Shown here: positions 1 to 13,200 of the stretch, one piece after another | Layout of the letters: each line of letters starts with the position of its first letter | How positions within the stretch are numbered: position 1 is the stretch's first letter | Assembly (NCBI GenBank): GCA_964036155.1 | Contig: OZ038422.1 | Span: 73,493,201-73,557,200, forward strand | Reading direction: 5' to 3' | Length of the DNA stretch: 64,000 nucleotides | Origin: Diploscapter coronatus | Taxonomy: Eukaryota; Nematoda; Chromadorea; Rhabditida; Rhabditidae | Notes under the pieces: generated by a model | Told to the model about the DNA's origin: nothing | Database searches by the model: none | The model's input: only the letters and a program-made list of their open reading frames with translations | Made by a program: the position numbers and the translations under genes

Positions 1-2524
1 AGAGGCCGAAGAAGAAACATAATGAAATACATGGAAACATGAGCTTTTTCGGTTGCGCGGGTATCGTGCAGGTAAATAAGAAAATATAGATAATTTATAA
101 GAGGCGAAGAGATTCGGACCATAATAAGAGAGTACGGGAATTCGAGAGGCCAAGAAAGTTGGAGAGCCACGAAATTTCGGATTAAAAATCGAACATTGGA
201 AAGAAATGTTCAAAAAGACGAACGGCAAACGTAGAATAATGAAGAGAAGGAAAATAGCATAACGAGAGTTTATAATCATTTTATCTATGGACAAAATTTT
301 GATTTATTAAGGCGGAATAGTTCAAAATACACAGGTTTACTAATCTACGGTAGCCTTTTATAGGCTTAGTTTAGGAGTTTGTAAGATAAATATGAACTTT
401 CAATGAATAATAAACAAAAGTTTACTTAAAATATCACCAATCTTATCTATTTCGCTCAAAACTAAATAATTGGGATTATATATCTATCTTTTATACGAGT
501 GAAAGTTAGCCAATTTATGAGTAATACCCAGAAGTTTACCGAAACCTACAGTAACTTCTATCTATGTTCAGGTAAAAAACTGAGGGAAAATAGAAGGTGA
601 GCAAAATCGCGCAGACAAGCGCGCACGTCTTTGCGCACTTCTCTTGTGAAAGTCGAAATGAGTTGGGTAAAGAGAAAGAAATAGGTAAGTTGAGGGAGAA
701 ATCTCCGCAGGTAAAAGTTAGTGTGGCAAAGTAAACAAAGAAATAGTTAGTGATCCTGCGAAAATAATGAGAGACACAAAGATACAATAGAGTTTGGTCT
801 TTAGATCCGTGGTTTTCTCTATTTTTACAGAAGTTGCCCTCTATTTTTCGAATATCTAATTCTTTTTCTCTCATTTCTATGCATTATCTAATTTTCATCT
901 GTATTTTTCTCTACTTTACCCAAGATATCTTATTTTCATATTTCTCCTCTTTCCCTCTGATTTTGAAACACTCCCTACTGTTCTTACTTTCAGCTATGTT
1001 TACCGTTGGCAACTCGCGCGCAGATTTAGAAAGAGGCAAAATCGGCTGAAATACGCCACAAATATCAGAAACGAATTTTCGCGCAGAAGTTTATCAGTAA
1101 ATTGGCACGAAAAACTACACGCATTTAGATTTTAGGTAAATATGATTTATTTCGGGAAGTATTTTTAGATTTAGATTGTGAATGAATGAAAGACCGCTAA
1201 AATTAATATACAAATTTTAAATCAAATAATATCCAACGTTTAAAAGAAGGTTTTACCTTTCAAGTAGATATTGTTCGATGCAAGAACTTAATATAAATTC
1301 TGGAGCTAAAATAAATTCCAAGATTTGAAACTTGTGATAAAAATTAGCAAAGATTTCAAAATGTCTAATTTTCGATGATTAATAGGAAAAGAAGTTTGCG
1401 CAAATACCCACCAGAGTCCAGGTAGCACAAACAGTCTAAGTGGAAAAATACAAAAAGCGCATTCGACGCTTACGCCAGAGATGAAATGATTACTCATCAG
1501 AAAGGGAAGGGAACTGTATTTCTTCTGGGAAAATAGTAACGCTTTTCATAGCATGCAAGCGTACGAATAAGAGGAAATATACAATTTTTGCTATGCGAAA
1601 GAATTTGTATAGAATGTAGCCAATTGAGTTTCTGAAGGGAAGGTTTAAAGATGATTTGACTAAAACCAAGTGATATTTCGAAACTTATAATTTAACCTGA
1701 ATAAAATTATTTGGAGATTAAAGTTCTTTGGCTAGGCACTATTGATGTCGTTAAAATTCCAAAATTTGCTTGAATCTTAAATCAAATATTTGATTTGTCA
1801 TCAAATAATGAATTTCGTGTTCTATTTTTCTGCTGAAATCAAGGAAATCGTGTTTTTCTTGTCGAGTGCTTACCCTTGATCTCGATATTTGATGACTACT
1901 TATGATTACTTGTTTCCTTCGGATTACAAGCTTTTTTCCTCTAGACTCTAGCCTATCCTTAATCATTAGAAGTGTCAGAGACGTAGGGCAAATTGTTAGT
2001 TTTTCATTCCCTGCGGCAAATTTTGAGATGCGCAAAGCTTTGATGATTACCGGGTAAAAAGTGGTAAGACAAGTAAAGGTAAATAGACGAGAGGGCAAAG
2101 GTAAGTTGATAAAAATTAGCTTGTTTGATAAGTAAATGATACCCTTTTGATACGGATCAGCTAGATTTTTGTCAAAAATTACAAATTTTTAGTATGAATG
2201 TTTTATTCGACGTATCGAAAATTGGAAAATGATAGCATATGAAATAACAATTGACAGAAGATATTAGCTAAAATGAAACCCTAGCAGACGCAAAAATGTT
2301 CAAACGTACCCAAATTAGATTTTGTTAGACAATTAAGAAAAAATATTATTTCAATTTTATTCAACTTATGACAAAGTACCATAGAGAAAAATCGAATAAG
2401 ACAACCTTACGAACTGCACGATAAATGGAACGAATTCGACGAATTATACCGGCTTCAATATAACCAAAGAATTTCACAAACCTCCTTGTTTTAAGGGGGT
2501 AGCAGGACCCGGCAAAAAAAAATT
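1..2524. other. Non-coding stretch, no gene seen
   Basis: I find no exon chain with matching splice phases here. Open frames up to 112 codons exist on both strands but are AT-rich, low-complexity and lack family similarity. Purine-rich and pyrimidine-rich patches alternate between about 540 and 1010. Positions 41-73 could encode a short start exon followed by GTAAAT, but nothing downstream continues it. Confidence 0.6.
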
Positions 2525-2638
2525 TGACCCAGACGCGATTCGAACGCGCGCCCCTTTCGGGAGTGGATGAATCCCCCATTAGCCGCGGGGTAAGTCTACA
2601 CTTGACTCCACCGCATTGGACCGCTCTGCCACTGAGCC
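2525..2638 (-). tRNA. tRNA-Leu(CAA) with 32-nt intron
   Basis: Read on the minus strand, a 7-bp acceptor stem closes GGCTCAG against CTGGGTC with discriminator A. The D arm is GCA..TGC and the anticodon stem is GTGGA/TCCAC. The anticodon CAA lies at 2602-2604. A 32-nt intron (about 2569-2600) starts after position 37, the usual eukaryotic place. The long variable arm TCCCGAAAGGGG marks a class II tRNA, and the T arm carries the loop TTCGAAT. A run of nine T follows the 3' end at once, fitting Pol III termination. It decodes UUG leucine codons. Introns in tRNA-Leu(CAA) are common in eukaryotes, which supports the call. Confidence 0.88.
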
Positions 2639-3225
2639 ACACAAAGTATGCAAAATATAAAGGTACAAATTTCAGACCAAGTAAAGTTTACTAGTTGAAA
2701 GTGTGAAAAGTCGAAAAATTAGACATATGAAAACCTGATCAAGATATTTCAAGTAGGTTGAAAATTATTTTTTGATATTTTCGCCTGATATATCTAAAAC
2801 CTGGATCAGGTTATTCAAGTTGGATCGCAAAATCGAAAAGTAAGATATTCGGAAATGATAACCGAAGTTAAATCTGCTATTTGGGAACCTCAAACAATCC
2901 AAAATAGGATGAGAGATGATGGGAATAACATTCTTTTGCAGTGTTATTTTGCATAGCTTGAGGCTTTGGTTTTCAAGTTATTAGTAAAATCAAAATGGGT
3001 ATTAGGAAATATCGCAACCTAGTGAAATAGGGTAAATATGTAAGGGGAGAGTACTCTTTTTCTTTCAATTTTGCACGATATCTCTCAAAGTTGTGAATCG
3101 TCAATCAAAATTCAAACCAACTGTAGTTTCCACCCTCTTCCCACTACCGCTCTTTTGTAGTTCTCATTCTCTTTACTGGAAAAAAGAGATAAGAATTAAA
3201 AGAAACTCAAAAATCCCTATCCAAA
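2639..3225. other. Spacer between tRNA-Leu and the F-box gene
   Basis: AT-rich DNA holding the 3' flank of the F-box-like gene. No ORF, repeat or RNA gene is recognisable. Confidence 0.6.
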
Positions 3226-6200
3226 TCACCAACCGTCCTCATCGTCAGTCAGATCAGTCGGATCCCTCGTATCGCTGTCGTCGGACTGCGTGTCGTCCGT
3301 CCAGTCGTCCCTGTCGTTGATGAGCTCCAACTCTCCGTGGTTCACCTTGATGCACACAACTCGATTGTCGAGCTCCCTGAAAGTAAACTCATAAGTCTTC
3401 AAATTCAGATAAAATCTAATTTTAGGTATCGAAACGAATGCTACGAAAATTTTTGTGGAAGCAATTAATCTTAAGCTATGAATTAAATTTAAAAATTGCG
3501 TACCAGAGGATTTTTTGAGGCAGATTGCGGAACACGCCGGGAACGCGCAGAGTGCCCTCGTGGAAGGGCAGGTCTTCCTCGATCGGCAGTTGCCACGTGT
3601 CGAAGTCCATGTCCGAGTCGTGAATGTACTGAAAATTGTAGATTCTTCAAAGTTATAACGATTATAGGTAAGTTTTAGAATTTTTCATAGAAAAAATGCT
3701 TGATCTTCATTTGATTTTTTCATTCTCCCTTTCGACTATAATTTTTTAAGCGAGAAAAATTTCTGCTGACCTTGAGAATCTGGACGACGTCCTCGATGCT
3801 GAGTCGTCTCTGGTCGTAGAACGTGTGCTCGTATCCAATGTACTCGGATGCAAGTTGCTTAACGATTTCCGCAGTCAGATGAATCTCAGCACCGAAGAGG
3901 ATCGACGGAATCTACAAAAACTCTTTTAATTCTCGTTTTTCAAGTATTTTTAGGCTGTAAAATTCGCAATTTGATGAAACAACATGTAGATTTTGGATAG
4001 ATTGGAAAGTGTTATTCTTCTTTCTCAGGCTATTTCAAAAGTTGATAATTTTCAAGCCGACTGTATAATTCACCGGTTCTACTACCTTCTACCTCTAAAG
4101 CCTGATGAGTTTTACAAGTTGTGACCATGTCGAACCGATGAAAAATTCAGGATACCAAATTTTTAAACTTCGCAAAAGTCCTACCTCCTTCACCATTTTG
4201 TGCTTGAAGAACTCTTTGCCGACCCCGCTGACTCGGAGAATGTCCAACTCGTCTGAAAATTATTCGATGAGGGGCGGGGCTTATTTTTTATTTTGCAAAA
4301 ACAACTCACACTTCTCGAATTGCTTCCAGGCGAAGAACTGATTTACCGGAGTGGTTTTGAGGGAGCAAATTTGCAGATCGAGGGGAATTTTGTAGGGGAA
4401 GTTGAGATGGGCAAGCGAGTCCTTGGATAAGGACCAGTTTCTGTCATCGATGCCCTCCTGAAAATTCAGGGGTACATTTTTTGAAATTGTTTTAAATTTT
4501 TATCGAGACTCCGTGTCCTTTATTTTGAGACTTGAGTACTTTTCTCCGAAAATATTTCTATTATTTTGAAATAAAAATAATCAGATTCTTTTATATTGAA
4601 TTTGAGGAAAGCATTCGAACTCTATCATTTTGAGTTTAGAAGAAATTTCTCAAATTATTTTTGAAAATCTACAATTATGAGCTCAGCGATGTTGGGGGCG
4701 GCGAGATGAAGGGTGGCAAGGAATCTGTTGAGTCCCTTCCGAGCCTCATCCATCGTGTCGTAGCGCAGCGTCAGACCGGTCACTAAAATTCGAAAAAAAA
4801 AATTAATTAATTTCAGAATTTTGGTTTACAAGTCCTATCTTCTCCATATGGCCTAGCTATCCTCACACTATCAGTCTCTTTCAAATGAGAAAAGATGCCG
4901 TTCAATCAGTTCGGATTTAGAATTTGACTCACGAGTGATCTCCTCGCCATAGTGTTTGGCCTCCTGGACAGCCTTCTGCTGTTGTGCCTCCCTCAACTCC
5001 CAGTTCGCGTATCTGCCCGAGAAGTAGTCATCGAACAGCGCGTCTTCGGCAGCGTCCTCGTCGATCTCGTTCGTTTCAGAATCGAACCGAAGAAACGTCT
5101 CGTCGATGTAGGATTCTGCAAGTCGAATTTCAACATAGATGTTGGCAAATTCAGGAAATTTACTGGAATTAAACGTGTCTGGTATGAATTAGCTTGATGA
5201 TTTTTGATAAACTTCAAGAGGGTTCTCATCGAACTTGATTCTTTCGCAGATAGTATTGCCTTGGGTTTGTTTGATTAGTCATTGTGTATAAATTTCAAGA
5301 AACAACTCTGGCACGATTTTTAATTCCACTAAAATCAATAATCGCCTTACTGGGAATGATCTTGGCGGCGTGGGTGTTCTGGCAGTTGTAGATGGTGTCT
5401 CTATCGTTGTCATCTCTGTCACTCACCATGAAGTAGATGATGTTCCTTCTCCTCACTTTGCAACCGCATTCAGAGTGAAGCTGCACCATGAAGTAGTGGG
5501 AGTCGTCCTGAAAATATTGTTTCATCTTTAAAACCCGAATCTAAAGCTTTCATCAGATAGATAATTCTGGGGTGAAAGTTAGTCTAAGAAATTGATTTTT
5601 ATGAGGACTTAACACTATTCAACTTAGAAGTAATTGGAATTTTAGATATTTTCAAGTCTCAAGTCATGCAAGATGATAATACTCATCAAATGAAATAAGA
5701 AAGATTAGGAAGAGTTTGTTCTAATTATAAAGCGACTTTCAGAATAATCGAATTACAAAACTAACCGTATTCTCCCAGAGATTGAAGACGGCCTTGTATT
5801 TGCGCTCGAATTTGAGCACCTCGTGCTTGTGCCTGGCCACGATCTCATCGAACAGTGGATCCGCTCGCTGCACTTGCGAGAGATCCTAAAAATTTGAGAA
5901 ATTTAAGGGGAAATAGTTTCCAGAAAATTTGATGTGAAATAAAATTTATCGATATTAATAAGACCATAATACAGTAAATGAAACTTTTATAGCCTTATGC
6001 AAAACTTTTTAAAGCTTGTGGATTTAAAAAATCTTATTCTGAGTTTCAGAAAGCCAAATATGAGCTAGAACTGCATATAAAATGATAGTCTCAGGTAACT
6101 CTATTTGAAGATAATGTGATTTCAAGCTAACCTTGCATTTCAGATACTGGAGGATCTTGATGACGCAGTTCTTAGGCAGAATCTTGTGAAAGTCGGTCAT

Positions 6201-6242
6201 AGTTGTAGCACAAGTTCGGGGAATATTCACAGAATTCGACAT
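3226..6242 (-). CDS. F-box-like protein of unknown role
   Basis: Ten coding exons join in frame to 437 residues: 6242-6132, 5885-5766, 5507-5351, 5115-4933, 4782-4673, 4457-4310, 4252-4185, 3911-3771, 3628-3504 and 3376-3226. Residues about 20-55 (LPKNCVIKILQYL, then KDLSQVQRADPLFDEIV) follow the F-box pattern of an LP start, an amphipathic helix and a DL turn. By family knowledge an F-box would recruit SKP1 and a cullin ligase. The rest is a large region with conserved-looking blocks (for example WQLPIEEDLPFHEGTLRVPG) that I do not recognise; it contains no WD40, LRR or FTH repeats. The C-terminus is very acidic (DDTQSDDSDTRD..DDEDGW). A second ATG at 6200 is equally possible as start. The intergenic flanks do not suggest a partner. 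The exon structure is secure; the F-box call is moderate. Confidence 0.72.
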
Positions 6243-7294
6243 TTTCCGAGAAGCGATTCAAGTTGAATGATGATATAACTTGTGGGCTCAGCAAATATCA
6301 AGTTATCTACTTGTCAGCAAGTGGACTATATGGCATAGTTACTTCAGATAGTGGCTTAAAATTGACTGATTTCGATGGTATTTACTGATCTGACACTGAC
6401 AGTGGTTTTATGATAGTTGATTCGAAAGTCGTTAAAATTAACTGTGTGTTGATAATATTGATTGGAATGATAGTGGTCATGAAGTAGTTGAATGCAAAGT
6501 TGCAATTGGAAAGAGATACTAGTTTTGAAGATGACGTAACTTGAGTAAAGCGGCAGGCTGACCATGTGAATAAGTGTGAATTTAGAAAATATTGCTATTG
6601 GAAAATTTCTAATAAACATAAATAAAACGCATTGAATATTTACACAACATTGTGAAAATGCGAAAAACGAAAAGTTTCAAATTCGATAAAACCAATGAAC
6701 TCATTGCCTAAAATCTTTTTTTAGATGTTTTGTTTTCTAAAACTTACATGTCAAAACATTTGCATCATCGTTATTTTCAATTTTATCAAACGTGCCAAGG
6801 GATTACCCACTTCCTAAAAAGTAAAGAGGCTTTTATTTTTCTCATTATTCTTTCTCTCCTCTTTCCGTTTTTAGGTTGTCATGGTTACCGTTTCTCTTTA
6901 GTCAAATTTCTTCTCTCTCACCTCCTGCCTATTTTCATATGAATACCTGAACACCTTAGCGTCCACGGGCTAAAGTGGGCTTTCAGGATATCCGAAGTCT
7001 CCCATTTTTCCATACTATTCCCTCTTTTCTCTTTCTTGTTTTCTCTAGAATTTCCATAGCATTTCTTGTTTCCCCGAAATTACCTGTCTCCATGCTAGAT
7101 TGAAAAACATCCATATTTCAAGCATAACCCCGAAATTTTAGCGTTCGGATTTTCTTCCAATGAAAAAGCTTAAAACCCATACTTAAATCTAGAAAATTAT
7201 ATCTATTTACTTGAATTTTCCCTGTTTATATAAAAATTTCTGAAAATTCCCAAAAATAGTCCTATTTTACCTCGGCTCACCTAGATCACCAAAA
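6243..7294. other. Divergent promoter region between F-box and inversin-like genes
   Basis: Both flanking genes read outward, so the roughly 1 kb between their ATGs should hold two promoters. It contains pyrimidine-rich patches (about 6840-6930 and 7000-7060). Positions 7006-7021 are identical to 16 nt in the 3' arm of the hairpin near 57480. I see no clear TATA box or other motif. Confidence 0.5.
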
Positions 7295-10200
7295 ATGTCC
7301 CTGATTCGGGCGTTAGATACGCAGGATCGGGTAGAAACTACCAGGATTTTGGAGACCATGCCGGTAAGTTCCGGAAATTTGTGGAAAAAATGCCGAGCAA
7401 TTTTTAGTCTGAAGTTTCCATTCGAGATTCGGAAGATAGAGTGGCCCTACATTATGCCGCAGAAACAATGGATTTGGACACGTTCAAGAAAATCTACGAA
7501 CAAGACCCGATTTTAGTGGATAGTCAGGATAAATATGGGTACTTTTAATCGTAGAAAAATTTGAAGAGATTTGATAATTTTGTGGGAATTCCATTGAGAG
7601 GATGAATTGGTTTTACAAATCCTCCAATATCAAATGGGATTGCTCGGTGAAATTTATATCGATTAATGGCCACAACTATCACAATATCATTATTAAATTT
7701 TTTTAAAACATAAGATTTTCTGAAACATAGCTTCAATTTACACAATTCGATAACAAATTGAAATTGACTCGGCTAATAGATCATGGTAAACCAATACCAA
7801 CATTATTTGAACAACTCTAAAAATCTTATACTATCTTATGAAGCACACAAATTTAGTCACACCCCTCTTATGAACGCTTTAATGGTCGGTCGAACTGATT
7901 TGGCAGATTTCTTGTTGTCGAAGGGAGCTGATCTTCATCACATCGACAAGGAGGGTCACACTTTGGTCCACTGGGCGGTCGTTTGTGGCCAAGTATACTA
8001 ATTTCCTAATTTTTTAATTTTAAGAATTTTCCTTTAGATTTAAATAAGAATTTCAGCTAGACGCCCTAACCTACATCATAAACAAGGGGGCCAGCGTTAA
8101 CGTGGCTGATCATGCGGTAAAATTAATGTTTCAAATTTTTAAACATGAAAAAATAACAGGAAATTTATTGATTTGATTCCACTACCTTCATTTCTCACAA
8201 AAATAACTATCATGCCATAAAATAGAATGAAATAAACTATGACTACTTGTAGGAAAGGGCCTATCCAATTCACTACGCAACAGTGGCGGATGATCTACCG
8301 CACGAATTGGTTATTGCAATACTTCACACTTTGCTCAGAAATGGAGCCAACCCGAATTGTCGTGACGCCGATGAGAGGACCCCAATTTTGTGGTGCGCGA
8401 GTAATGGTGGGTCCTATAGTTTCGAAATAGAAAATCAGGTTCTTTTAACGTTTCAAGTTTATCTTGAGTCTCGAAGAAGTTAAACTTTTGTATATCATTT
8501 TTCTTATGAAATACTGTGCAACTTATTCCGAGTCATTTGAAGCTTTCGACGAAATTAGTCGAACATAAACTTGACGCTTTTTCATCGAAGAAGAGGTTTG
8601 CTCAAGTTTTTCAAATAAATAGTATTTCAGTGTAGAACTACCTTTAGTACAACTTTCGCAATATGAAAAACTCTCAAGCCTATTTGCACAAAAAATTGAT
8701 TACCCTCGAGACTCGTTTATGCATGTGATAATTGCGCTTGCGTGATATGTTTTTCCATCGCTGAGATGTCAATTTATCAAAGCCTAAAAATAATAAATTA
8801 GATAAAAAATATCAACTATAGGTAAAAAAACAAATTTTAGGCTAAAAATGAATTAAAATACAAAATTTTAGGTAACTTAGAAGCGATGGTATCCCTGAAA
8901 CAGGCAGGTGGGGAGATTTTGGCGGTCGATAGGGATCGGTTAGGGGTGCTACATTGCGCTGCTAGTCATGGGTTTCATGAGGTGAAGCATTTTCAAAAAA
9001 AATTCCCCAGTAGAACGTTCGTTTATAAGACTTTTTTCATACAAATTTTCAGATTATCGACTATTTCATGGAAAATGCCCCCAGAACTTTAATAGATCAG
9101 AGAGAGAGAGCGGGACATACAGCGTTATTTTATGCAGTAACCTATGGCCATTATGAAGCTGCGAAAAGACTGCTACACTATGGGGCGAATCCTAATTTTC
9201 AGGTAGGTTTCACACATCTTGCCTATATTTTGCCTTTATAGGCTATTTGTTACATTTTTATTGAGTTCTCCAAACCTAATAAATTAAAGTTTACAATCTA
9301 AAAGCTAATAAAAACTCTCAAAGTTTCATTCTAAAGTTCAAAGAAATCGGCTGAAATTTGAAATGTTCCATCTTTCACTTTTCTCTACTTGCTATATTTG
9401 CTTCTTTTCCTATCTCAAAAATACTCGTTCTTTTTCTTCTTTCGAAAGAAGGCACAAGGACTTTGGCAGGGCACTGACAGAGCGCAGAGAAACGAGAGCA
9501 CGGGGTTTGAATGATTTTGGGAGGAGGAGAGAACAAGTCTCTATGGTGTAATGGTTAGCACAGTGCTTTCACAGCTATAAAGTTGAATGCGGCACAGACT
9601 TGAGTTCGATTCTCAATAGAGACAGTTCAATGCTTTTGCAAAAATTCCTTGGATCGGAATTTTCTGTTTTTATTTTTCTCCACGAAATGAATTTTTTTAA
9701 AAATAGATTTTTGTATTTTCGAACATAAAAGTTTTCCCTTTGAAACGTGATAAGTTTGAAATTATTAACATTTGTCTGTTCTTTTTTAATTAAAAAATAA
9801 CTAATTTTATCCTTCAGGACCATCGACTGAGAACCCCATCCCACTGTGCCGCTGCCAAAGGCCAACTGAGAATGTTGAAATTACTCAAGCAATACAACGC
9901 CTCTTTCGAAATTCAAAACTACCGAGGAGATCTGCCCTTTCACGAGGCAGTACAGACCGGAAGCAAAGGTATCTTTATTCGTTAGTTTTGCAATGATTGT
10001 TCGGAATAAATAATGAAAAATTAAAATAGTTTGGACTTTTCTGAAGCCTATGCTTTTATATTTCAGACGTGGTTGAATGGCTTTTGTCCCTGCATCCTTC
10101 ATCATTGGATGCTGCTAACCATGAGGGACGAACAGCCCTGCATTTGGCTGCTGCTAATGGTAGTCTAAGTTTTCCTGCAATTTACCCTAAAATTTTAGGT

Positions 10201-13200
10201 AACCTCGAAATGGTGGTCTATCTATGCTCGAAGGAGTGCTTTATCAATCCGCTGATGCTTTATAAGGTGGGCACTTTTCAGGTTTATTGGTAGAAAAGAC
10301 TTGTTATCTTTTCCCGCCCACTCATATTATCTTAATCTAATTTCCGCACAAACATTATTTGATTTTTCGAGAACTCTATAAAGGTAGGAGAGGGTCTTGG
10401 AATTAAAATATGCTCAGGGAGAAGTTTACACCCCTTTGGACGTGGCAAAGAGGCAGAACCATCAAGTGGTCGTCGAGTATTTGACGATGAGATACCAAGC
10501 AAAGTCGGCGGACGAAATCCCTGAGGAAGAAAGAGTGAAGAACAAAACGACTTTTGAGGAACAGATTGTTAATGGTACGTAAAATATGGTAGTTAAAAGA
10601 AAGATTCGATGGTCGAGTAGTAGCGTTAAACTATTTTGAAACTTGGATGACACGATATCTTTCCAATAGATCAAATATAGGACCGGCAACGATTGCATTG
10701 AATCGAAATACATTGATGTAGAAATTCCCTAAAAGATTATTTTCTTGTAATGTCACAATTCAGCCAAACTCGCCAGAGGAAAGCATCTCGAGGCCCTGGA
10801 ATTGCACGAGCGAATGTCTGCTCGGCAGAGGTCAAACTCAGATTTAGATGAAGAGGGCCACACTGGAAGATCGATCAAGCACACGATTCCAAACACTGAA
10901 GTCAGACATTTAAATTTAGACCTTAAAATAAGGTGGTAGTTTAGGCCAGAAGGCTACAATCAGCAGGAACGAACAGAGTGACGGTGAAGCTTCCGAAGTC
11001 GACCTCGACAACGGATTTAGCGAACGGCCACCATCGATATGAGGGAAATGGGGGAATAAGTAAGGCTTACACGAACAATAACTCGCTTTAAATTTGACAA
11101 GTATTACTTTAAATTATTGATGATGATATACAAAATGTCCCATTATTCGATTGGTCATGGGTCTGAGAAATTGCAATATTTAGAAAAATCTTTGAACTGA
11201 TTAGATAAGTTACAAAATTTCTCATGCTCAATTAGATTTCATAGCGTTTAATTTCGTTGTCATTGAGTAATACTTATAATTAAAAGTTATTGCATTTTAT
11301 TTTAGGATCCGGTGCCAGTACGCCAGGCTCTAACATCGACGTCGATGTTGAATCTGTCATCAGATCTGAAGTCTCCAAAATCAGGAAGGAGCGTGGAATC
11401 AACAAGCAAATGAGCAGTAAATCAGAGAAGTCCGGGTCTCGCAAATCGTCCTTCGACGTGAAGGAGACTATCCGGGAAGAGCGTGGGACCCCATCGGATG
11501 ATCTGGACATCGATGAAGAGTTTGAGGTATTGATAATTTTACGGGAAAGAAGGCATGCCTTAATTTCGTTCAGTCTTGAAAAAAAACGTTTTCTTCTTCT
11601 TCTTCTTCTTCATTAGATCAATTTTCTGATTCGATTGAATAATCATGAAGGCATGGTTTAAATTTAACAGATTCATAAGAATCATTGTCTTCTTTGTCAC
11701 GATAACAATCATTTCGGTAGGACTTGGTAAAAAAAAATATCATATTTTGATAAGCTTTATAAAAATGAATGCCTTTTTCAGTATTTCTAATTTTGATATT
11801 TCCAGGATCTACCGGCGATTTCGGATGAAACTGAGACCGGAGACGAATTGCACAAGGAGAACCATCGACCAGTTCAGAGCATTCTGAAGAGAAACCACAG
11901 TGAAGAAAGAAAGAAGGTTACTACCTGATTATTTCTGGAGAAAGTACTCGTTTTTAGAAGCCCAAGTTCAAACTTGGTCCTTCGACAAGGTTGGTGTCTG
12001 GGAATGTCAAGTCGAACGGTAGAACAACCAAGACCAAGAAAGGCGACGGGTCGAAGGAGAGTGATGAGAATCGAGAAGTAAGAGGTTGAATATTTTAAAT
12101 CGTGTTTACTTTTTGTTTTTTTTTTTTTTTTTTTTTTTATATAAACACATCGGAAATAAATCCAACCAACAAAGCTAGGGTATTGTATACAGTCAGTTTT
12201 TTTTTTCTTGAATCATACCTAATTTTTAACTGACTTTAGGAAAATAATCGAATTGCGCGTATTCGTCGAGCTGAATTGGGCTCGGCCGACATGGACGACT
12301 ATGAGATCTACGAGGACGACTGGGAGGAGATAAGTCCTCTGGAGAGGAGTGTTGGTGGGGGAGCTTTAAAAATACCCTTTGTGCCATTTAACTCTAAAAA
12401 TAACAACTTTTTCTGAACTAACGGGCGGTTTCATTAAATTTGAAAGATATTTTGAGAGAAATTTGCAATCCAAATGGAGGGATGATGAAAAAAAAGATAT
12501 ATATTTACCTCTTATATATATATATATATATATATTTATAGCCGACAGATCGTTAAACCTGAATTATATATTCAATCAAATTTACGATAGATAAGAGTTG
12601 GACACCTATATATTGATTTGCATTCGTATCATTGAAACGTCATTAAACCTGCATCATAATTCAATTGATCTCAGGAAAAGACGCGAATCGAAAATACGTT
12701 CACGAAAAGGCGATCTTCCAAGAGCTAACCCATCTAAAGAGGATGCAGATTCAGTACGGAAAGGTTAGTTATTTCGAAAAAGAAGAACTGGTGAAAAATC
12801 GAGGTCACAGGTCCAAGAACGAATACTTGTCCGATCTCTAATCAATAACTTCTGCAAGATGCACGGTCTGAACCCGTCTGACTTCAAATTCCAGACGTTC
12901 TACTCCTGGGAGAAGTTTCTATACGGTATGTAAAGGAATTTAGGAGCCTTAAGCAAATTTTATTGGCAGAGTAAATTTTAGATGAACTTTCAGAACAATT
13001 AAAGCTGATCTATCTGGATGAGCGGGAGAGGCTGATGACCGCTAAAGGGCCGAGGGCTAATCTATCGAAATTCGAGTCTAGACTGAAGGTAAGCATTCTA
13101 CCTGCTGATTACTTGATTTGGAGCTTTTCCTTGAATCGCTGAATTTATACGATCATTCAATAAAATTCATAACTGATAAGGCAATTCGTAAATGACGAAA

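Noticed and set aside
41..73. Possible first exon ending before GTAAAT at the left edge
   Set aside because: Only eleven codons, with no in-phase continuation in the next 2.5 kb.
536..874. 112-codon open frame on the minus strand
   Set aside because: Hydrophobic, AT-driven composition, no domain, and no splice partners around it.
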